In this document: piece by piece, positions 16,835-25,385 of the stretch
Layout of the letters: each line of letters starts with the position of its first letter
How positions within the stretch are numbered: position 1 is the first letter of the stretch
DNA from: Microthrixaceae bacterium
Lineage (GTDB): Bacteria > Actinomycetota > Acidimicrobiia > Acidimicrobiales > DATDAH01
Assembly: GCA_020637195.1 (NCBI GenBank)
Contig: JACJWK010000006.1
Span: forward strand, 62,001 to 126,000
Reading direction: 5' to 3'
Length of the DNA: 64,000 nt
The notes under the pieces: generated by a model
What the model was told of the DNA's origin: nothing
Databases searched by the model: none
What the model saw: the letters and a program-made list of their open reading frames with translations, nothing else
Position numbers and translations under genes: made by a program

Positions 16835-17625
16835 GCGACCGCCCCGAGCCCGAGGGTGAGCACCGCGAGGCCGCCGGGCTGTCGCTCGAATCCCTCGCGC
16901 TCGTAGAGGGCGAGGGCGGCCCCGTTGCGCTCCTGGGTGTTGACCATCACCCGGCGCACGCGGCGGCGCTCGAGCCAGCGCAGCCCGTCCAACAGCAGCG
17001 CCCGCCCGAGCCCGGCGCGGTGGTGACCGGGTGCCACCGCCAGGCGCTGGACGTACCCGCGGCTCGAGGCGCGGCCCACCACGGCGTAGCCGAGCACGTC
17101 GCCCGGTCGCCGGTCACCGTTCGTGGCCACGCGGAACCGGGACGAGGGGGTGGCCGCCAGCGCGTCGGTGAGCCCCTGGTCGTCGAGGCGCCAGAAGGGC
17201 TCGAAGGCGGCGTGGTCGACCGCCAGCACCCCCCGCCGATCCTGGTGGTGGGCCCGCCGCAGGGAGGTGCCCGGCGGTGGCCCGGGCGGGGGGGCGGCGG
17301 GCAGGCCCCGGGCCAGCAGGTGCAGGCGCTCGTGGACGGTGAAGCCCACGGTGAGGAACGCGGCCTGGTCGAGGGGCGCCAGCGCCGCCGTGAGCACCGA
17401 CGAGTAGCCCTGGCGCCGGAGCGCGTCGAGGGCCCGGCGGACGTCGCCGGCCGAGCACGGGCTGCCGCTGCTCACGGGCGCCACGTGCGCCACCTGGGGG
17501 TCGCCCTGCCAGGGACCGAGGCGCAACGGGGCGCCCTCGCCGCGCAGGACCTCGGTGCCGCGACGCTCACGCACCAGTCCGTCCCGGAGACGGGAGGCGG
17601 CGGGGCGGGACGGGGGGCGGGGCAC
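16831..17625 (-). CDS. GNAT-family N-acetyltransferase
   Basis: 264 aa from the GTG at 17625. The open frame extends to 17769 but would overlap the divergent gene's start. The C-terminal half has the acetyl-CoA site VQRLAVAPGHHRAGLGRALL and the later strand NGAALALYEREGFERQPGG, typical of RimI-like enzymes. The N-terminal half looks like a second, degenerate GNAT fold (SVLTAALAPLDQAAFLTVGF). The substrate is unknown. It overlaps the next gene by 4 bp, implying coupling. A TATCCT box lies 9 nt before the start codon. Confidence 0.75.
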   Translation of the reverse strand: MPRPPSRPAASRLRDGLVRERRGTEVLRGEGAPLRLGPWQGDPQVAHVAPVSSGSPCSAGDVRRALDALRRQGYSSVLTAALAPLDQAAFLTVGFTVHERLHLLARGLPAAPPPGPPPGTSLRRAHHQDRRGVLAVDHAAFEPFWRLDDQGLTDALAATPSSRFRVATNGDRRPGDVLGYAVVGRASSRGYVQRLAVAPGHHRAGLGRALLLDGLRWLERRRVRRVMVNTQERNGAALALYEREGFERQPGGLAVLTLGLGAVA

Positions 17626-17722
17626 GACCCCCGAAGGATACGGCCGGGGCCGGCGCGGCACGGGCCGGGGCGCGGGCGGGACTGGCCCCGGCCGCGGGGC
17701 CCGCCGGTACCGTGGAGCCACC

Positions 17723-18769
17723 ATGCCCGTCCTGTTCGCGACGCACCCGGCGTTCGCCCTCCACGACACCGGCCCCGGTCACCCGGAGCGTCCCCAGCGG
17801 CTCCGGGCCGTCCTCGAGGGCGCCGAGGCCGCGGGCCTCGGCGAGGCCCTCGTGGACCTCGAGCCGCGGGCCGCCACCCGGGTCGAGCTCGAACGGGTGC
17901 ACGGTGCCCGACTCGTCGACCAGGTCGAGGCGGCGTGTCGCCGGGGGGGCCACATCGACGGCGACACCGTCGTGTCGCCGGCGTCGTGGGAGGCGGCGCT
18001 GCTCGCTGCCGGCGCCGGGCTGGCCGCGGTCGACGCGCTCGACCGGGGCGAGGGCGGTGCCGACGCCGCGTTCTGCGCCGTGCGCCCTCCCGGGCACCAC
18101 GCCCGGCCCCACCAGGCCATGGGGTTCTGCCTGTTCAACAACGTGGCCGTGGCCGCCGCCGCCCTGGCCGAGCGAGGCGAGCGGGTCCTCGTCGTCGACT
18201 ACGACGTCCACCACGGCAACGGCACCCAGGACATCTTCTACGCCGACCCGCGGGTGGTCTACGTGTCGTTCCACGAGTGGCCGCTCTACCCGGGCACCGG
18301 GGCGATCGACGAGACCGGGGTGGGCGACGGCGCGGGCGCCACCGTCAACTTCCCGCTGCCGGCCGGCGCCACCGGCGACGTGCTGCGCGCCGGCGTCGAC
18401 GAGGTGCTGGCGCCCCTCGTCGAGCGATGGGCGCCCACCTGGCTGCTCGTCTCGGCCGGCTTCGACGCCCACCGCGCCGACCCGCTGTCGGGCCTCGCCC
18501 TGGCGTCGGGCGACTACGCCGACCTGACCACGGCGCTGCTCGCGTTCGCGCCGCCGGGCCGCCGCCTCGTGTTCCTCGAGGGCGGCTACGACCTCGACGC
18601 CCTGCGCCACTCCGCCACCGCCTGCCTCGGCGCCCTCGCCGGCGTCGAGCGGCGCCCCGAGCCGGCCACGGCCGGGGGCCCGGGCCACGACGTCGTCCGG
18701 GCCGTCGCCGAGCGCCGGGCGATCGAGGCCGACCTCGGGGCCTCCCTCGACCGACCCGACGTCCCCTGA
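17723..18769 (+). CDS. Histone-deacetylase-fold amidohydrolase (AcuC/HDAC class II-like)
   Basis: 348 aa from the ATG at 17723 with GGAG 5-8 nt upstream. The catalytic set is present: RPPGHHA (121-127; tandem His), VVDYDVHHGNGTQDIFY (157-173; zinc ligands Asp161 and His163), SAGFDAHRADPLSG (third metal ligand) and LEGGYDL. These enzymes remove acetyl or related groups from lysine side chains or small amides. Bacterial targets vary, so the substrate cannot be named. It is divergent from the GNAT gene; an acetyltransferase and a deacetylase sit back to back. The CCA-adding enzyme follows after 15 nt. Confidence 0.9.
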   Translation: MPVLFATHPAFALHDTGPGHPERPQRLRAVLEGAEAAGLGEALVDLEPRAATRVELERVHGARLVDQVEAACRRGGHIDGDTVVSPASWEAALLAAGAGLAAVDALDRGEGGADAAFCAVRPPGHHARPHQAMGFCLFNNVAVAAAALAERGERVLVVDYDVHHGNGTQDIFYADPRVVYVSFHEWPLYPGTGAIDETGVGDGAGATVNFPLPAGATGDVLRAGVDEVLAPLVERWAPTWLLVSAGFDAHRADPLSGLALASGDYADLTTALLAFAPPGRRLVFLEGGYDLDALRHSATACLGALAGVERRPEPATAGGPGHDVVRAVAERRAIEADLGASLDRPDVP

Positions 18770-18784
18770 TCGCGGCGCACCCTC

Positions 18785-20218
18785 GTGTCCACCCCGTCCG
18801 CCACCGTCCCCGAGCCCCTCCGCCCGGCCCTCCAGCCGGTCCTCGACGACGCCCGGCCCCTCGCCGAGCGTTTCGCCGCCGCCGGCCACCGCCTGTACCT
18901 CGTCGGGGGTGTGGTGCGAGACCTCCTCCTCGGCCGGTCCCTCGGGCGCGACGCCGACATCGACCTCACCACCGACGCCCGGCCCGACCAGACCAAGGCC
19001 CTGCTCGCCGGGTGGGCCGACGCCGTGTGGACCCAGGGCGAGCGCTTCGGGACGATCGGCGCCCGCAAGGACGGGCGCGACTTCGAGATCACCACCCACC
19101 GGGCCGAGGCCTACCGGCCCGACTCCCGCAAGCCCGACGTGCGCTTCAGCGACGCCGTCGAGGCCGATCTGTCGCGCCGCGACTTCACCGTGAACGCCAT
19201 GGCGCTGTCGCTGCCCGAGCCGGAGCTGATCGACCCCTTCGACGGCATGGTCGACCTGCTCGTGCACCGCCGGCTGCGCACCCCGCTCGCCCCCGAGGAG
19301 TCGTTCACCGACGACCCGCTCCGCATGCTGCGGGCGGCGCGCTTCCTGGCCGGCTACGGCCTCGAGCCCGAGCCGGGGCTGGTCGAGGCGGTCCGGGCGC
19401 TCGCCCCCCGCCTCGAGATCGTCGCCCCCGAGCGCCTCCGCCTCGAGCTCGACAAGCTGATGGTGGTCGACGACCCCTCCGCCGGCCTGTGGTTCCTCGT
19501 GGACACGGGGCTGGCCCAGGAGTTCCTGCCCGAGCTCCCCGCGATGCGCCTCGAGCAGGATCCGATCCACCACCACAAGGACGTGCTCGCCCACACGATC
19601 GCGGTCGTGGCCAAGACCGGCGCGCTCGACGGGCGCGGCCGGCCCAACAAGCGGGTCCGCCTCGCGGCCCTGCTGCACGACGTCGGCAAGCCCAAGACGC
19701 GCTCGTTCGCCAACGGCGGCGTCAGCTTCCACCACCACGAGGTGGTCGGGGCGCGCATGGCCCGCGAGCGCCTCACCGCCCTGCGGTACCCCAACGACGA
19801 GATCGACGACATCGTCCAGCTCGTGTACCTGCACCTGCGCTTCCACACCTACGGGATGGGTTGGACCGACGCCGCCGTGCGCCGCTTCGTCCGCGACGCC
19901 GGCGACCTGCTCCCCGAGCTCATCGAACTCACCCGGTGCGACTGCACCACCCGGAACCGGCGCAAGGCCGAGCGACTCTCGCGGCGGATGGACGAGCTCG
20001 AGGACCGCATCGCCGCGCTCGAGGAGCAGGAGGCGCTCGACGCCATCCGCCCGGACCTCGACGGCACCCAGGTGATGGCCCGGCTCGGCGTGGGCCCCGG
20101 GCGGGTGGTGGGCGAGGCGCTCGACCACCTGCTCCAGCTCCGCCTCGACGAGGGCCCGCTGGGCGAGGACGAGGCCGGGCGGCGCCTCGACGAGTGGTGG
20201 GCGGCGCGCCCGGACTGA
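18785..20218 (+). CDS. CCA-adding tRNA nucleotidyltransferase
   Basis: 477 aa from a GTG. The class II nucleotidyltransferase head has LYLVGGVVRDLLLGR (residues 37-51) and the catalytic DADID (56-60), then RRDFTVNAMAL (nucleotide selection) and the neck with DDPLRMLRAARFLAGYGLEP. An HD domain (LAALLHDVGKPKT, near residue 297) and a C-terminal coiled tail follow. The enzyme adds or repairs the CCA end of tRNA. In Mycobacterium the same gene (pcnA) is near the sigM-trxB region, so this completes the conserved order. Confidence 0.93.
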   Translation: MSTPSATVPEPLRPALQPVLDDARPLAERFAAAGHRLYLVGGVVRDLLLGRSLGRDADIDLTTDARPDQTKALLAGWADAVWTQGERFGTIGARKDGRDFEITTHRAEAYRPDSRKPDVRFSDAVEADLSRRDFTVNAMALSLPEPELIDPFDGMVDLLVHRRLRTPLAPEESFTDDPLRMLRAARFLAGYGLEPEPGLVEAVRALAPRLEIVAPERLRLELDKLMVVDDPSAGLWFLVDTGLAQEFLPELPAMRLEQDPIHHHKDVLAHTIAVVAKTGALDGRGRPNKRVRLAALLHDVGKPKTRSFANGGVSFHHHEVVGARMARERLTALRYPNDEIDDIVQLVYLHLRFHTYGMGWTDAAVRRFVRDAGDLLPELIELTRCDCTTRNRRKAERLSRRMDELEDRIAALEEQEALDAIRPDLDGTQVMARLGVGPGRVVGEALDHLLQLRLDEGPLGEDEAGRRLDEWWAARPD

Positions 20219-20263
20219 TCCGGCGCCCGCCTCGGCGCCACCCGAACCGGGGGCGCCCCGCCC

Positions 20264-21322
20264 CTACGCGCTCGCCAGCGCCGCCGCCACCGGGGCCCGC
20301 GGGGTGGCGCAGCCCGTGGCGAGGGGCGCCCGGAGCGACGTGCGCCCCTCCGCCCAGGCCGCGAGGACGCCACTGCTGAACCGGCGCTCCACCGCGGTGA
20401 GCGCCCGGGCGCCGAACAGGATGTCGCCGGCGCACGCGGGCTCGTCGTCGGCCAGGGCCTGGGCGAGGTCGCGGGCGGCCACGTGCTGGTGGTGGGCGTC
20501 GGCGGCGACGTGCACGTCGTAGAACGCCGTCCCGCCCACGCCGAGGCGGCGCAGCCCGTCGGCGTAGCGGGCCATCGGCCCGACCGAGGTCATCTCGAAC
20601 AGGGCGAGGTGGCCGACCAGCGCCCCCCGCAGCCGGCGCTGGCGGCCGAACAGGGTGATCAGGTTGGTCGTGGCGAGCGTGGCGCCCGGCAGCAGGTCGA
20701 CGTAGGCCCCGTAGGTGGGATCGAGGCCGAGGGCCGCCAGGGTGTCGGCGAACAGCTCGGCGTGCGACGCGCCGGGCCGGCCCCCGCCGTACTCGTCGGC
20801 CTGGATCTCCACGAGGGCGGCCTTGGGCCGGCCGGACAGCCGGGGCAGCGCCCAGCTGTGCGGGTCCGCCTCCTTGCGCTGGTACGCCGAGCGGTGCACG
20901 GCGAGCTCGCGCACCTGCTCGAGCGTGGCCCCCCGGGCGACGACGGCGGACAGCGAGGGGCCCTCGTCCTCGCCGGCCAGCGACCACAGGGCTTCGGCCA
21001 CGTTGCCGGTCGGGGCCGGCGGGCCGTCGCACGTCGCTCGCAGGGCACCCTCGAAGGCGTCCTCGAGGGCGACGGTGACGGCGGTGACCGCGGGGTCGCG
21101 CTCCCACCGCTCCGCGACCCCGGCGAACCCCCGGTAGTGGAGCTCGTAGCAGCAGTAGAGCGCGAGCTGGAAGTCCTCGCCGGCGAGCGGGTCGACGAGC
21201 GGGTCACGGTCGTCGCCGAGCCCGCCGGGGAGCGTGGGAGCGTCGTGCGACCACGCGTCGAAGAGCGCGTGGGTCAGCGGTCCCCGGGGAGGCGGCAGCG
21301 GGGGTGGGCGATCGGCAGGCAT
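20264..21322 (-). CDS. Iron-containing redox enzyme family protein (haem-oxygenase-like fold)
   Basis: 352 aa from the ATG at 21322, with GGAAGGAAG upstream. A proline-rich start is followed by an all-helical domain with metal-ligand candidates: FQLALYCCYELHYRGF (Glu/His), LVEIQADEYGGG (Glu, Asp/Glu) and FYDVHVAADAHHQHV (His cluster). This pattern matches the haem-oxygenase-like diiron family. Such proteins carry out oxidative chemistry on varied small molecules. No biosynthetic neighbours were seen, so the reaction is unknown. It is convergent with the CCA-adding gene. Confidence 0.78.
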   Translation of the reverse strand: MPADRPPPLPPPRGPLTHALFDAWSHDAPTLPGGLGDDRDPLVDPLAGEDFQLALYCCYELHYRGFAGVAERWERDPAVTAVTVALEDAFEGALRATCDGPPAPTGNVAEALWSLAGEDEGPSLSAVVARGATLEQVRELAVHRSAYQRKEADPHSWALPRLSGRPKAALVEIQADEYGGGRPGASHAELFADTLAALGLDPTYGAYVDLLPGATLATTNLITLFGRQRRLRGALVGHLALFEMTSVGPMARYADGLRRLGVGGTAFYDVHVAADAHHQHVAARDLAQALADDEPACAGDILFGARALTAVERRFSSGVLAAWAEGRTSLRAPLATGCATPRAPVAAALASA

Positions 21323-21455
21323 GGCGGGCTTCCTTCCCCGGTTCGCCACGGTGGATGACGGCACGGGCCGACGATCGGTCCGGGCGAGGCCGCCCGACCC
21401 CTGGTCGAGGGGGTCGGCCGCCCCCGAGCGTCGGGGCGAGGTCGCGGAACCGGGC

Positions 21456-21656
21456 CTAGGGCTCGACCCGACCCTCGCCCTTGGCCGCGGCGCCTCGCTC
21501 GAGAGCGTCCTCGTAGGCCTCGGCGGCCTTCGGGTCGACCTCGGTCGGCGCGGCGGCGGCCTCCTCGTCGGTCGGCGGGCGGTCGGCGTCGTGGGCGGCC
21601 TGCGCGTCGGCGCGGTCGGCGGCCTTCGTGTCATCGCTGACGCGGGGCTCACTCAT
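21456..21656 (-). CDS. Small acidic hypothetical protein, 66 aa
   Basis: Starts at an ATG with CGAGGAG upstream. The product is Asp/Glu/Ala-rich and disordered for 40 residues, then ends PKAAEAYEDALERGAAAKGE followed by GRVEP. A terminal RGA-x-x-KGEG pattern recurs in small actinobacterial proteins, which supports a real gene. It may be expressed in the stress module that begins just downstream on the other strand. Function unknown. Confidence 0.5.
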   Translation of the reverse strand: MSEPRVSDDTKAADRADAQAAHDADRPPTDEEAAAAPTEVDPKAAEAYEDALERGAAAKGEGRVEP

Positions 21657-21797
21657 GTCTCGGCTCCTCGGGGGGCAGACGTCTCGGAACGGCCGGGGGC
21701 CGGGCGGGCGCCCGTCCTCGCGGCCACTGTCGCCCTACCCCGCCGCGCGGCGCGGTAGACAGGCCGTCGTCGTGGCGGGCGCCGTCCGGTGGCGTGG

Positions 21798-21823
21798 GTT
21801 CTACGGCTGCTCCGGCCGGGTAG
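21798..21823 (+). promoter_or_regulatory. Sigma-B-type promoter before the STAS gene
   Basis: GTTC (21798-21801), 16 nt, then GGGTAG (21818-21823). This fits the general-stress sigma pattern GTTT/GNNT, spacer, GGGTA. The STAS start codon is 72 nt downstream. The rest of 21657-21894 shows no gene. Confidence 0.65.
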
Positions 21824-21894
21824 AAAACGCTGGATCGGCGGCTCGCGCCCGCGTGCCGTCGCGAACGACAGGCTCATCGGGCCGGGAGGACGAG

Positions 21895-22230
21895 ATGACG
21901 GACGGCCGCCTCACCATCGAGGCCCAGACCGACGGGGCGGGCACCATCCTGGTCCTGGACGGCGAGGTGGACCCCCACACCACCGAGCAGCTCGACGGTG
22001 CCATCGACGAGGCGTTCACCGCCGACGCCCGCCTGGTCCTCGACCTGCGGGGCGTCACGTTCATCGACTCCGCCGGGCTGCGCTCGCTCATCCGCGCCCA
22101 GCGCCGCGCCGACGACGCCGACGGGTCGCTGGTCCTGCGGGCCCCCCGTCCCTCGACGCTGCGGGTGCTCGAGATCACCGGCCTCACCGACGAGCTCACG
22201 GTCGAGGCCGCGTCCGACGCCACCGGCTGA
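21895..22230 (+). CDS. STAS-domain anti-sigma factor antagonist (RsbV-like)
   Basis: 111 aa from an ATG with GGGAGGA upstream. It is a single STAS domain with LDGEVDPHT at residues 19-27 and the phosphorylation motif FIDSAGLRSLI (Ser near 57). Unphosphorylated proteins of this kind bind an RsbW-type kinase and so release the sigma factor. The SpoIIE phosphatase at 24078-25325 could dephosphorylate it and the ATPase-fold proteins nearby could phosphorylate it. A sigma-B-type promoter upstream implies feedback. Confidence 0.9.
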   Translation: MTDGRLTIEAQTDGAGTILVLDGEVDPHTTEQLDGAIDEAFTADARLVLDLRGVTFIDSAGLRSLIRAQRRADDADGSLVLRAPRPSTLRVLEITGLTDELTVEAASDATG

Positions 22231-22272
22231 CCCGCGCCCGGCGCGGGCGGGCGAGGATCAGGCGGGCGAGGT

Positions 22273-22698
22273 TCAGGGCAGGTCGACCTCGAACCAGACG
22301 GTCTTGCCGGTGTCGTGGACGCTGGCGCCCCAGCGGTCGGCCAGGGCGGCCACGATGCGCAGGCCGCGGCCCGACGGGGCGCCCCTGCTGGGCACGGCCG
22401 GCGCGGGGCCCGGGTCGACGCCGTCGGGCACGCCGTCGGACACCGCCACGACGAGCTGACCGCCCTCGATGCCGACGGCCACGCCCACCGGGGTGCCGGC
22501 GTGGAGCACGCCGTTGGTGACCAGCTCGCTGACGAGGAGCGCGACCACGTCGGCGGCCTCCTCGCACCGCCACTCCCGGAGCTGGGCGAGGACGAAGCGT
22601 CGGGCCCGCCCGGGGCTGCGCCGGTCGGCGGGGAAGGTGGCGGCGGCGCGGTCGGAGGGCGGGCCGGGGTGGTGGCTGGTCGCTGTGGGAGAGAGCAT
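22273..22698 (-). CDS. HATPase_c anti-sigma/regulatory protein (RsbW-like)
   Basis: 141 aa from the ATG at 22698; the open frame upstream contains the promoter described next. The Bergerat ATP-binding fold shows LLVSELVTNGVLHAG (N box), VAVSDGVPDG (G1) and SGRGLRIVAALADRWG (G2). Such stand-alone ATPases bind sigma factors and phosphorylate STAS proteins. It is convergent with the STAS gene (42 nt apart) and upstream of the sigma unit. Confidence 0.85.
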   Translation of the reverse strand: MLSPTATSHHPGPPSDRAAATFPADRRSPGRARRFVLAQLREWRCEEAADVVALLVSELVTNGVLHAGTPVGVAVGIEGGQLVVAVSDGVPDGVDPGPAPAVPSRGAPSGRGLRIVAALADRWGASVHDTGKTVWFEVDLP

Positions 22699-22764
22699 CG
22701 TGGCGCCGTTGGGATGGAGGCGCCGGCGGTCGGCAGCGCCAGGATGGGCTCGGTCACGACATGG

Positions 22765-22792
22765 ATACCCACCGCGGGTGTCGATCTGAACC
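22765..22792 (-). promoter_or_regulatory. Sigma-B-type promoter before the RsbW-like gene
   Basis: On the minus strand GGTTC (22792-22788), 17 nt, GGGTAT (22770-22765). The start codon at 22698 is 66 nt downstream. Same design as the promoters at 21798 and 25842. Confidence 0.65.
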
Positions 22793-22830
22793 TGCATCAC
22801 TCGTCCAGGGGCCGGGAGGCGATGCTGCCG

Positions 22831-23607
22831 CTACGGCTCGTCCGGGAGCTGGTGGGCCAGCTGCTCGCGCAGGTCCACGAGGGTCCGGCGCAGCACGCGG
22901 GACAGGTACGACTGGCTGACGCCGACCCGCTCGGCGATCTCGGGCTGGGTCATGTTGTCGTAGAAGCGCATCTCGATGATCTGACGGTCCCGCTCGGAGA
23001 GGTTGGCGAGCAGGCCCTGCACCAGATCCCGTCGATCGACGTGGTCGAAGCCCTGCTCCTCGCTCGACAGGACGCGGTCGCCGAGGGAGCCGCCCGTGTC
23101 GTCGGACTCCGCGGTGCGGGCGCGGTCGAGGCTGGCCGCCTGGTGCGCGGCGCTGGCCTCGAGGGCCTCGAGGACCTCGTCCTGGGACGCCTCGTAGAAC
23201 CGGGCCAGCTCCTTCACCGTCGGCGACCGACCGAGGGTCTGGGCCAGCTCCTCCTGCGCGCGGCGCAGGGTGAGGTGCAGCTCCTGCACCCGGCGGGGCG
23301 GCCGGATGGACCACGTGCGGTCCCGGAAGAACCGCTTCAGCTCGCCCTCGATGGTGCGTCCCGCGAACGTCGAGAACTCGACGCCGCGGGCGGGGTCGAA
23401 GCGCTCGGCCGCCCGCACGATGCTCAGCAGCGACACCTGGAGCAGATCGTCGTGGTGCACGCCGCGGCGCTCGTAGCGGCGCACGTAGTAGTCGGCGATG
23501 TGGCGGTGGGCCTCGACGATCCGGTTGCGGACCTCGCGGTCCCCGGTGCGCTGGTACTCCTCGAACCAGCGGGCCGTGTCTGCACGCAGGGTCGCGGTGT
23601 CAGGCAT
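22831..23607 (-). CDS. Alternative sigma-70 factor of the SigB/SigF stress type
   Basis: 258 aa. Region 2 includes ADYYVRRYERRGVHHDDLLQ and FDPARGVEFSTFAGRTIEGE, followed by KRFFRDRTWSIRPPRRVQEL (region 2.4/3). Region 3 reads LGRSPTVKELARFYEASQDE, and region 4 ends with DNMTQPEIAERVGVSQSYLS. The RDRTWSIRPPRR signature and the lack of region 1.1 mark the SigB/F/G group. The start overlaps the upstream anti-sigma gene by 8 bp, the usual sigma/anti-sigma coupling. Confidence 0.93.
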   Translation of the reverse strand: MPDTATLRADTARWFEEYQRTGDREVRNRIVEAHRHIADYYVRRYERRGVHHDDLLQVSLLSIVRAAERFDPARGVEFSTFAGRTIEGELKRFFRDRTWSIRPPRRVQELHLTLRRAQEELAQTLGRSPTVKELARFYEASQDEVLEALEASAAHQAASLDRARTAESDDTGGSLGDRVLSSEEQGFDHVDRRDLVQGLLANLSERDRQIIEMRFYDNMTQPEIAERVGVSQSYLSRVLRRTLVDLREQLAHQLPDEP

Positions 23608-24019
23608 CGCCGGGGTCCGAGGGCGCCGGTGCGCCCGCTTCCGCGCCGTCGGTCGGCGACTTCTCGATCTCGAAGCGCCGGCGCCCGTCCGCCCGCCCCA
23701 GGGCGAAGCGGTCCGTGGTGAGGTCGAGCAGCTCGCGGGCGAGCGGGTCGAGCGGGCCCGGAGCCGCGGCGCCGTCGCAGGCGCCCGCGACGAGGAGGGT
23801 GCGGCCCTCCTGGGCGAACTCGAGCTCGAGCTCGGTCCCGTCGGCGCCGTCGAGCAGCGCCGCGGTGAGCTCGTCGACTGCGATGCGGAGGTCTTCGATG
23901 TCGTCGAGGGGCCAGTCCAGGTCGGCGGCCAGGCTCGATGCCGTCAGCCGTGCCAGTCGCAACGACGACGGCACCGCAGGGACCTGCAACCTCGCGCTCG
24001 ACACCCGACCCTCGCCCAT
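23600..24019 (-). CDS. RsbW-like anti-sigma factor cotranscribed with the sigma gene
   Basis: 139 aa from the ATG at 24019 (GAAGGG about 8 nt upstream); an ATG at 24031 is possible. It has the ATPase-fold N box IAVDELTAALLDGA and a following strand ELELEFAQEGRTLLVAGAC. The G boxes are degenerate, and the C-terminus ends in a disordered acidic tail. Position directly before the sigma gene with an 8-bp overlap makes it the likely cognate anti-sigma factor. A possible weak ATP site means phosphorylation activity is uncertain. Confidence 0.75.
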   Translation of the reverse strand: MGEGRVSSARLQVPAVPSSLRLARLTASSLAADLDWPLDDIEDLRIAVDELTAALLDGADGTELELEFAQEGRTLLVAGACDGAAAPGPLDPLARELLDLTTDRFALGRADGRRRFEIEKSPTDGAEAGAPAPSDPGDA

Positions 24020-24040
24020 GATCAGCGCCATCCCTTCGCT

Positions 24041-24066
24041 GTACCCCGTTGGAGGCCGGAGTATGC
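24041..24066 (-). promoter_or_regulatory. Possible sigma-B-type promoter before the anti-sigma/sigma unit
   Basis: Minus strand GCAT (24066-24063), 16 nt, GGGTAC (24046-24041), which fits the Streptomyces sigma-B pattern GNNT-N14-16-GGGTAC. The -35 part is weaker than in the other three. The mRNA leader would be very short. Confidence 0.45.
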
Positions 24067-24077
24067 CCCGGCGGCGG

Positions 24078-25325
24078 TCAGGAGGGGGCGGGGCGACGGC
24101 GCACGAGGAGCTGGCAGACGTCGTCGCGGCCCTCGTGGCCGCCGTCGATGCGGTCGACCAGGCGGTCGCAGAGCAGCGGGGCCGGCTCGGCGGCCATGGT
24201 GGCGAGCAGCGAGGTGACCCGGGCGATGCCCTCGTCGAGGTGCTCGCCGCGCCGCTCGACCAACCCGTCCGAGTACAACAGCACGCCCTCCGACGGCGCG
24301 AGGGCCCGCTCCTGCACGCCGTAGGTGGCCTCGGGCCGGAAGCCGAGCAGGGGGCCGCGGGCGGCGGGGTCCTCGACCGGGACCGCACCGTCGGGCCCGA
24401 AGAAGACCGGCGGCGGGTGCCCGGCGGTGGCCCAGCGCAGCGTGGCGGTGCGCAGGTCGACGAGGCCGTAGAGCACCGTGGCGAACCGCTCGTCGCCCAG
24501 TCGGCAGACGAAGCGGTTGAGGCGCTCGAGGACGAGCCCCGGGTCCGCGTCCTCGAAGGTGAACGCCCGCTTGGCGTTGCGGATCTGGGCCATCAGCGCC
24601 GCGGCCCCGAGCCCGTGGCCGGACACGTCGCCGACCGCCACCGCGAGGTGGTCGGCGTCGAGCAGAAAGGCGTCGAACCAGTCACCGCCGACGGTGAGCT
24701 CGGGGGACGCGGGCGTGTAGGAGGCGTCGAGCTCGAAGCCGGGGACCTCGGGGAGGTCCTGGGGGATCATGGCTTCCTGGAGGGCCTCGACCACCCGCCG
24801 GTCCTGGAGGCGTTGGAGCTCGCTCAGGTACAGCCCCGCCCGGGCGGCCTCGAGCTCGTCACGGGCGCGCACGTCGGCCTCGAGGCGGACGCGGGCGGCG
24901 ACGGCCTCGTCGCGCTCGCGCAGGGCCGTCTCGAGGGCGTTCACGAGCAGGCCGAGGGTGAGCGCGGCCACCACGAAGCCGGCGATGCCCCACAGCTCGT
25001 CGGCGGTGGGGACGCCGAAGCTGCGCATCGGGGTGGCCACCCCCCACCAGAGGCCGAGGGTGGTGGCGACCACGGCCACGGCGAGCGCCACCCGCCCGCC
25101 CAGCAGCGCCGCGAGGACCACGATCACCAGGTACCACGCCGCGGGCCGGAAGTCCGTGGGCACGTCGGTGCGCGTGACCAGGGCGGTGAGCCCGGCCGCC
25201 CCGGCGACGGCGACGGCGACGCCGAGGGCGCGGCGCCGACCCCACGAGGCGTCCCGCAGCAGGTCGCCGGCGGCCGAGCGGCTCGCGGACCCGGCGGTCA
25301 CGACGGGAGGCCGATCGTCAGCCAC
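24078..25325 (-). CDS. Membrane-bound SpoIIE/RsbU-type PP2C phosphatase
   Basis: 415 aa from a GTG. Residues about 30-130 hold four membrane segments (ALGVAVAVAGAAGLTALV, AWYLVIVVLAALLGGRVAL, VALAVAVVATTLGLWWGV, LWGIAGFVVAALTLGLLVNA), like the KdpD/DUF4118 sensor module. A coiled stretch (ALRERDEAVAARVRLEADV) leads to the phosphatase domain: ELTVGGDWFDAF, VAVGDVSGHGLGAAALMA, ATAGHPPP, LLYSDGLVERR and GRDDVCQLLV. The metal-binding Asp residues are present. It should reactivate STAS proteins on a membrane signal. A TAGCAT box 7 nt before the GTG suggests a leaderless mRNA. Confidence 0.92.
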   Translation of the reverse strand: MADDRPPVVTAGSASRSAAGDLLRDASWGRRRALGVAVAVAGAAGLTALVTRTDVPTDFRPAAWYLVIVVLAALLGGRVALAVAVVATTLGLWWGVATPMRSFGVPTADELWGIAGFVVAALTLGLLVNALETALRERDEAVAARVRLEADVRARDELEAARAGLYLSELQRLQDRRVVEALQEAMIPQDLPEVPGFELDASYTPASPELTVGGDWFDAFLLDADHLAVAVGDVSGHGLGAAALMAQIRNAKRAFTFEDADPGLVLERLNRFVCRLGDERFATVLYGLVDLRTATLRWATAGHPPPVFFGPDGAVPVEDPAARGPLLGFRPEATYGVQERALAPSEGVLLYSDGLVERRGEHLDEGIARVTSLLATMAAEPAPLLCDRLVDRIDGGHEGRDDVCQLLVRRRPAPS

Positions 25326-25385
25326 GCCCCGGATGCTACCGACCGGCCGCTCGAGCGGGTACGCCGCCCGGGTGTCGGACGGGCG

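Noticed and set aside
17020..20379. 1119-codon plus-strand frame across the GNAT, deacetylase and CCA-enzyme genes
   Set aside because: It overlaps three genes on both strands and has only low-complexity sequence.
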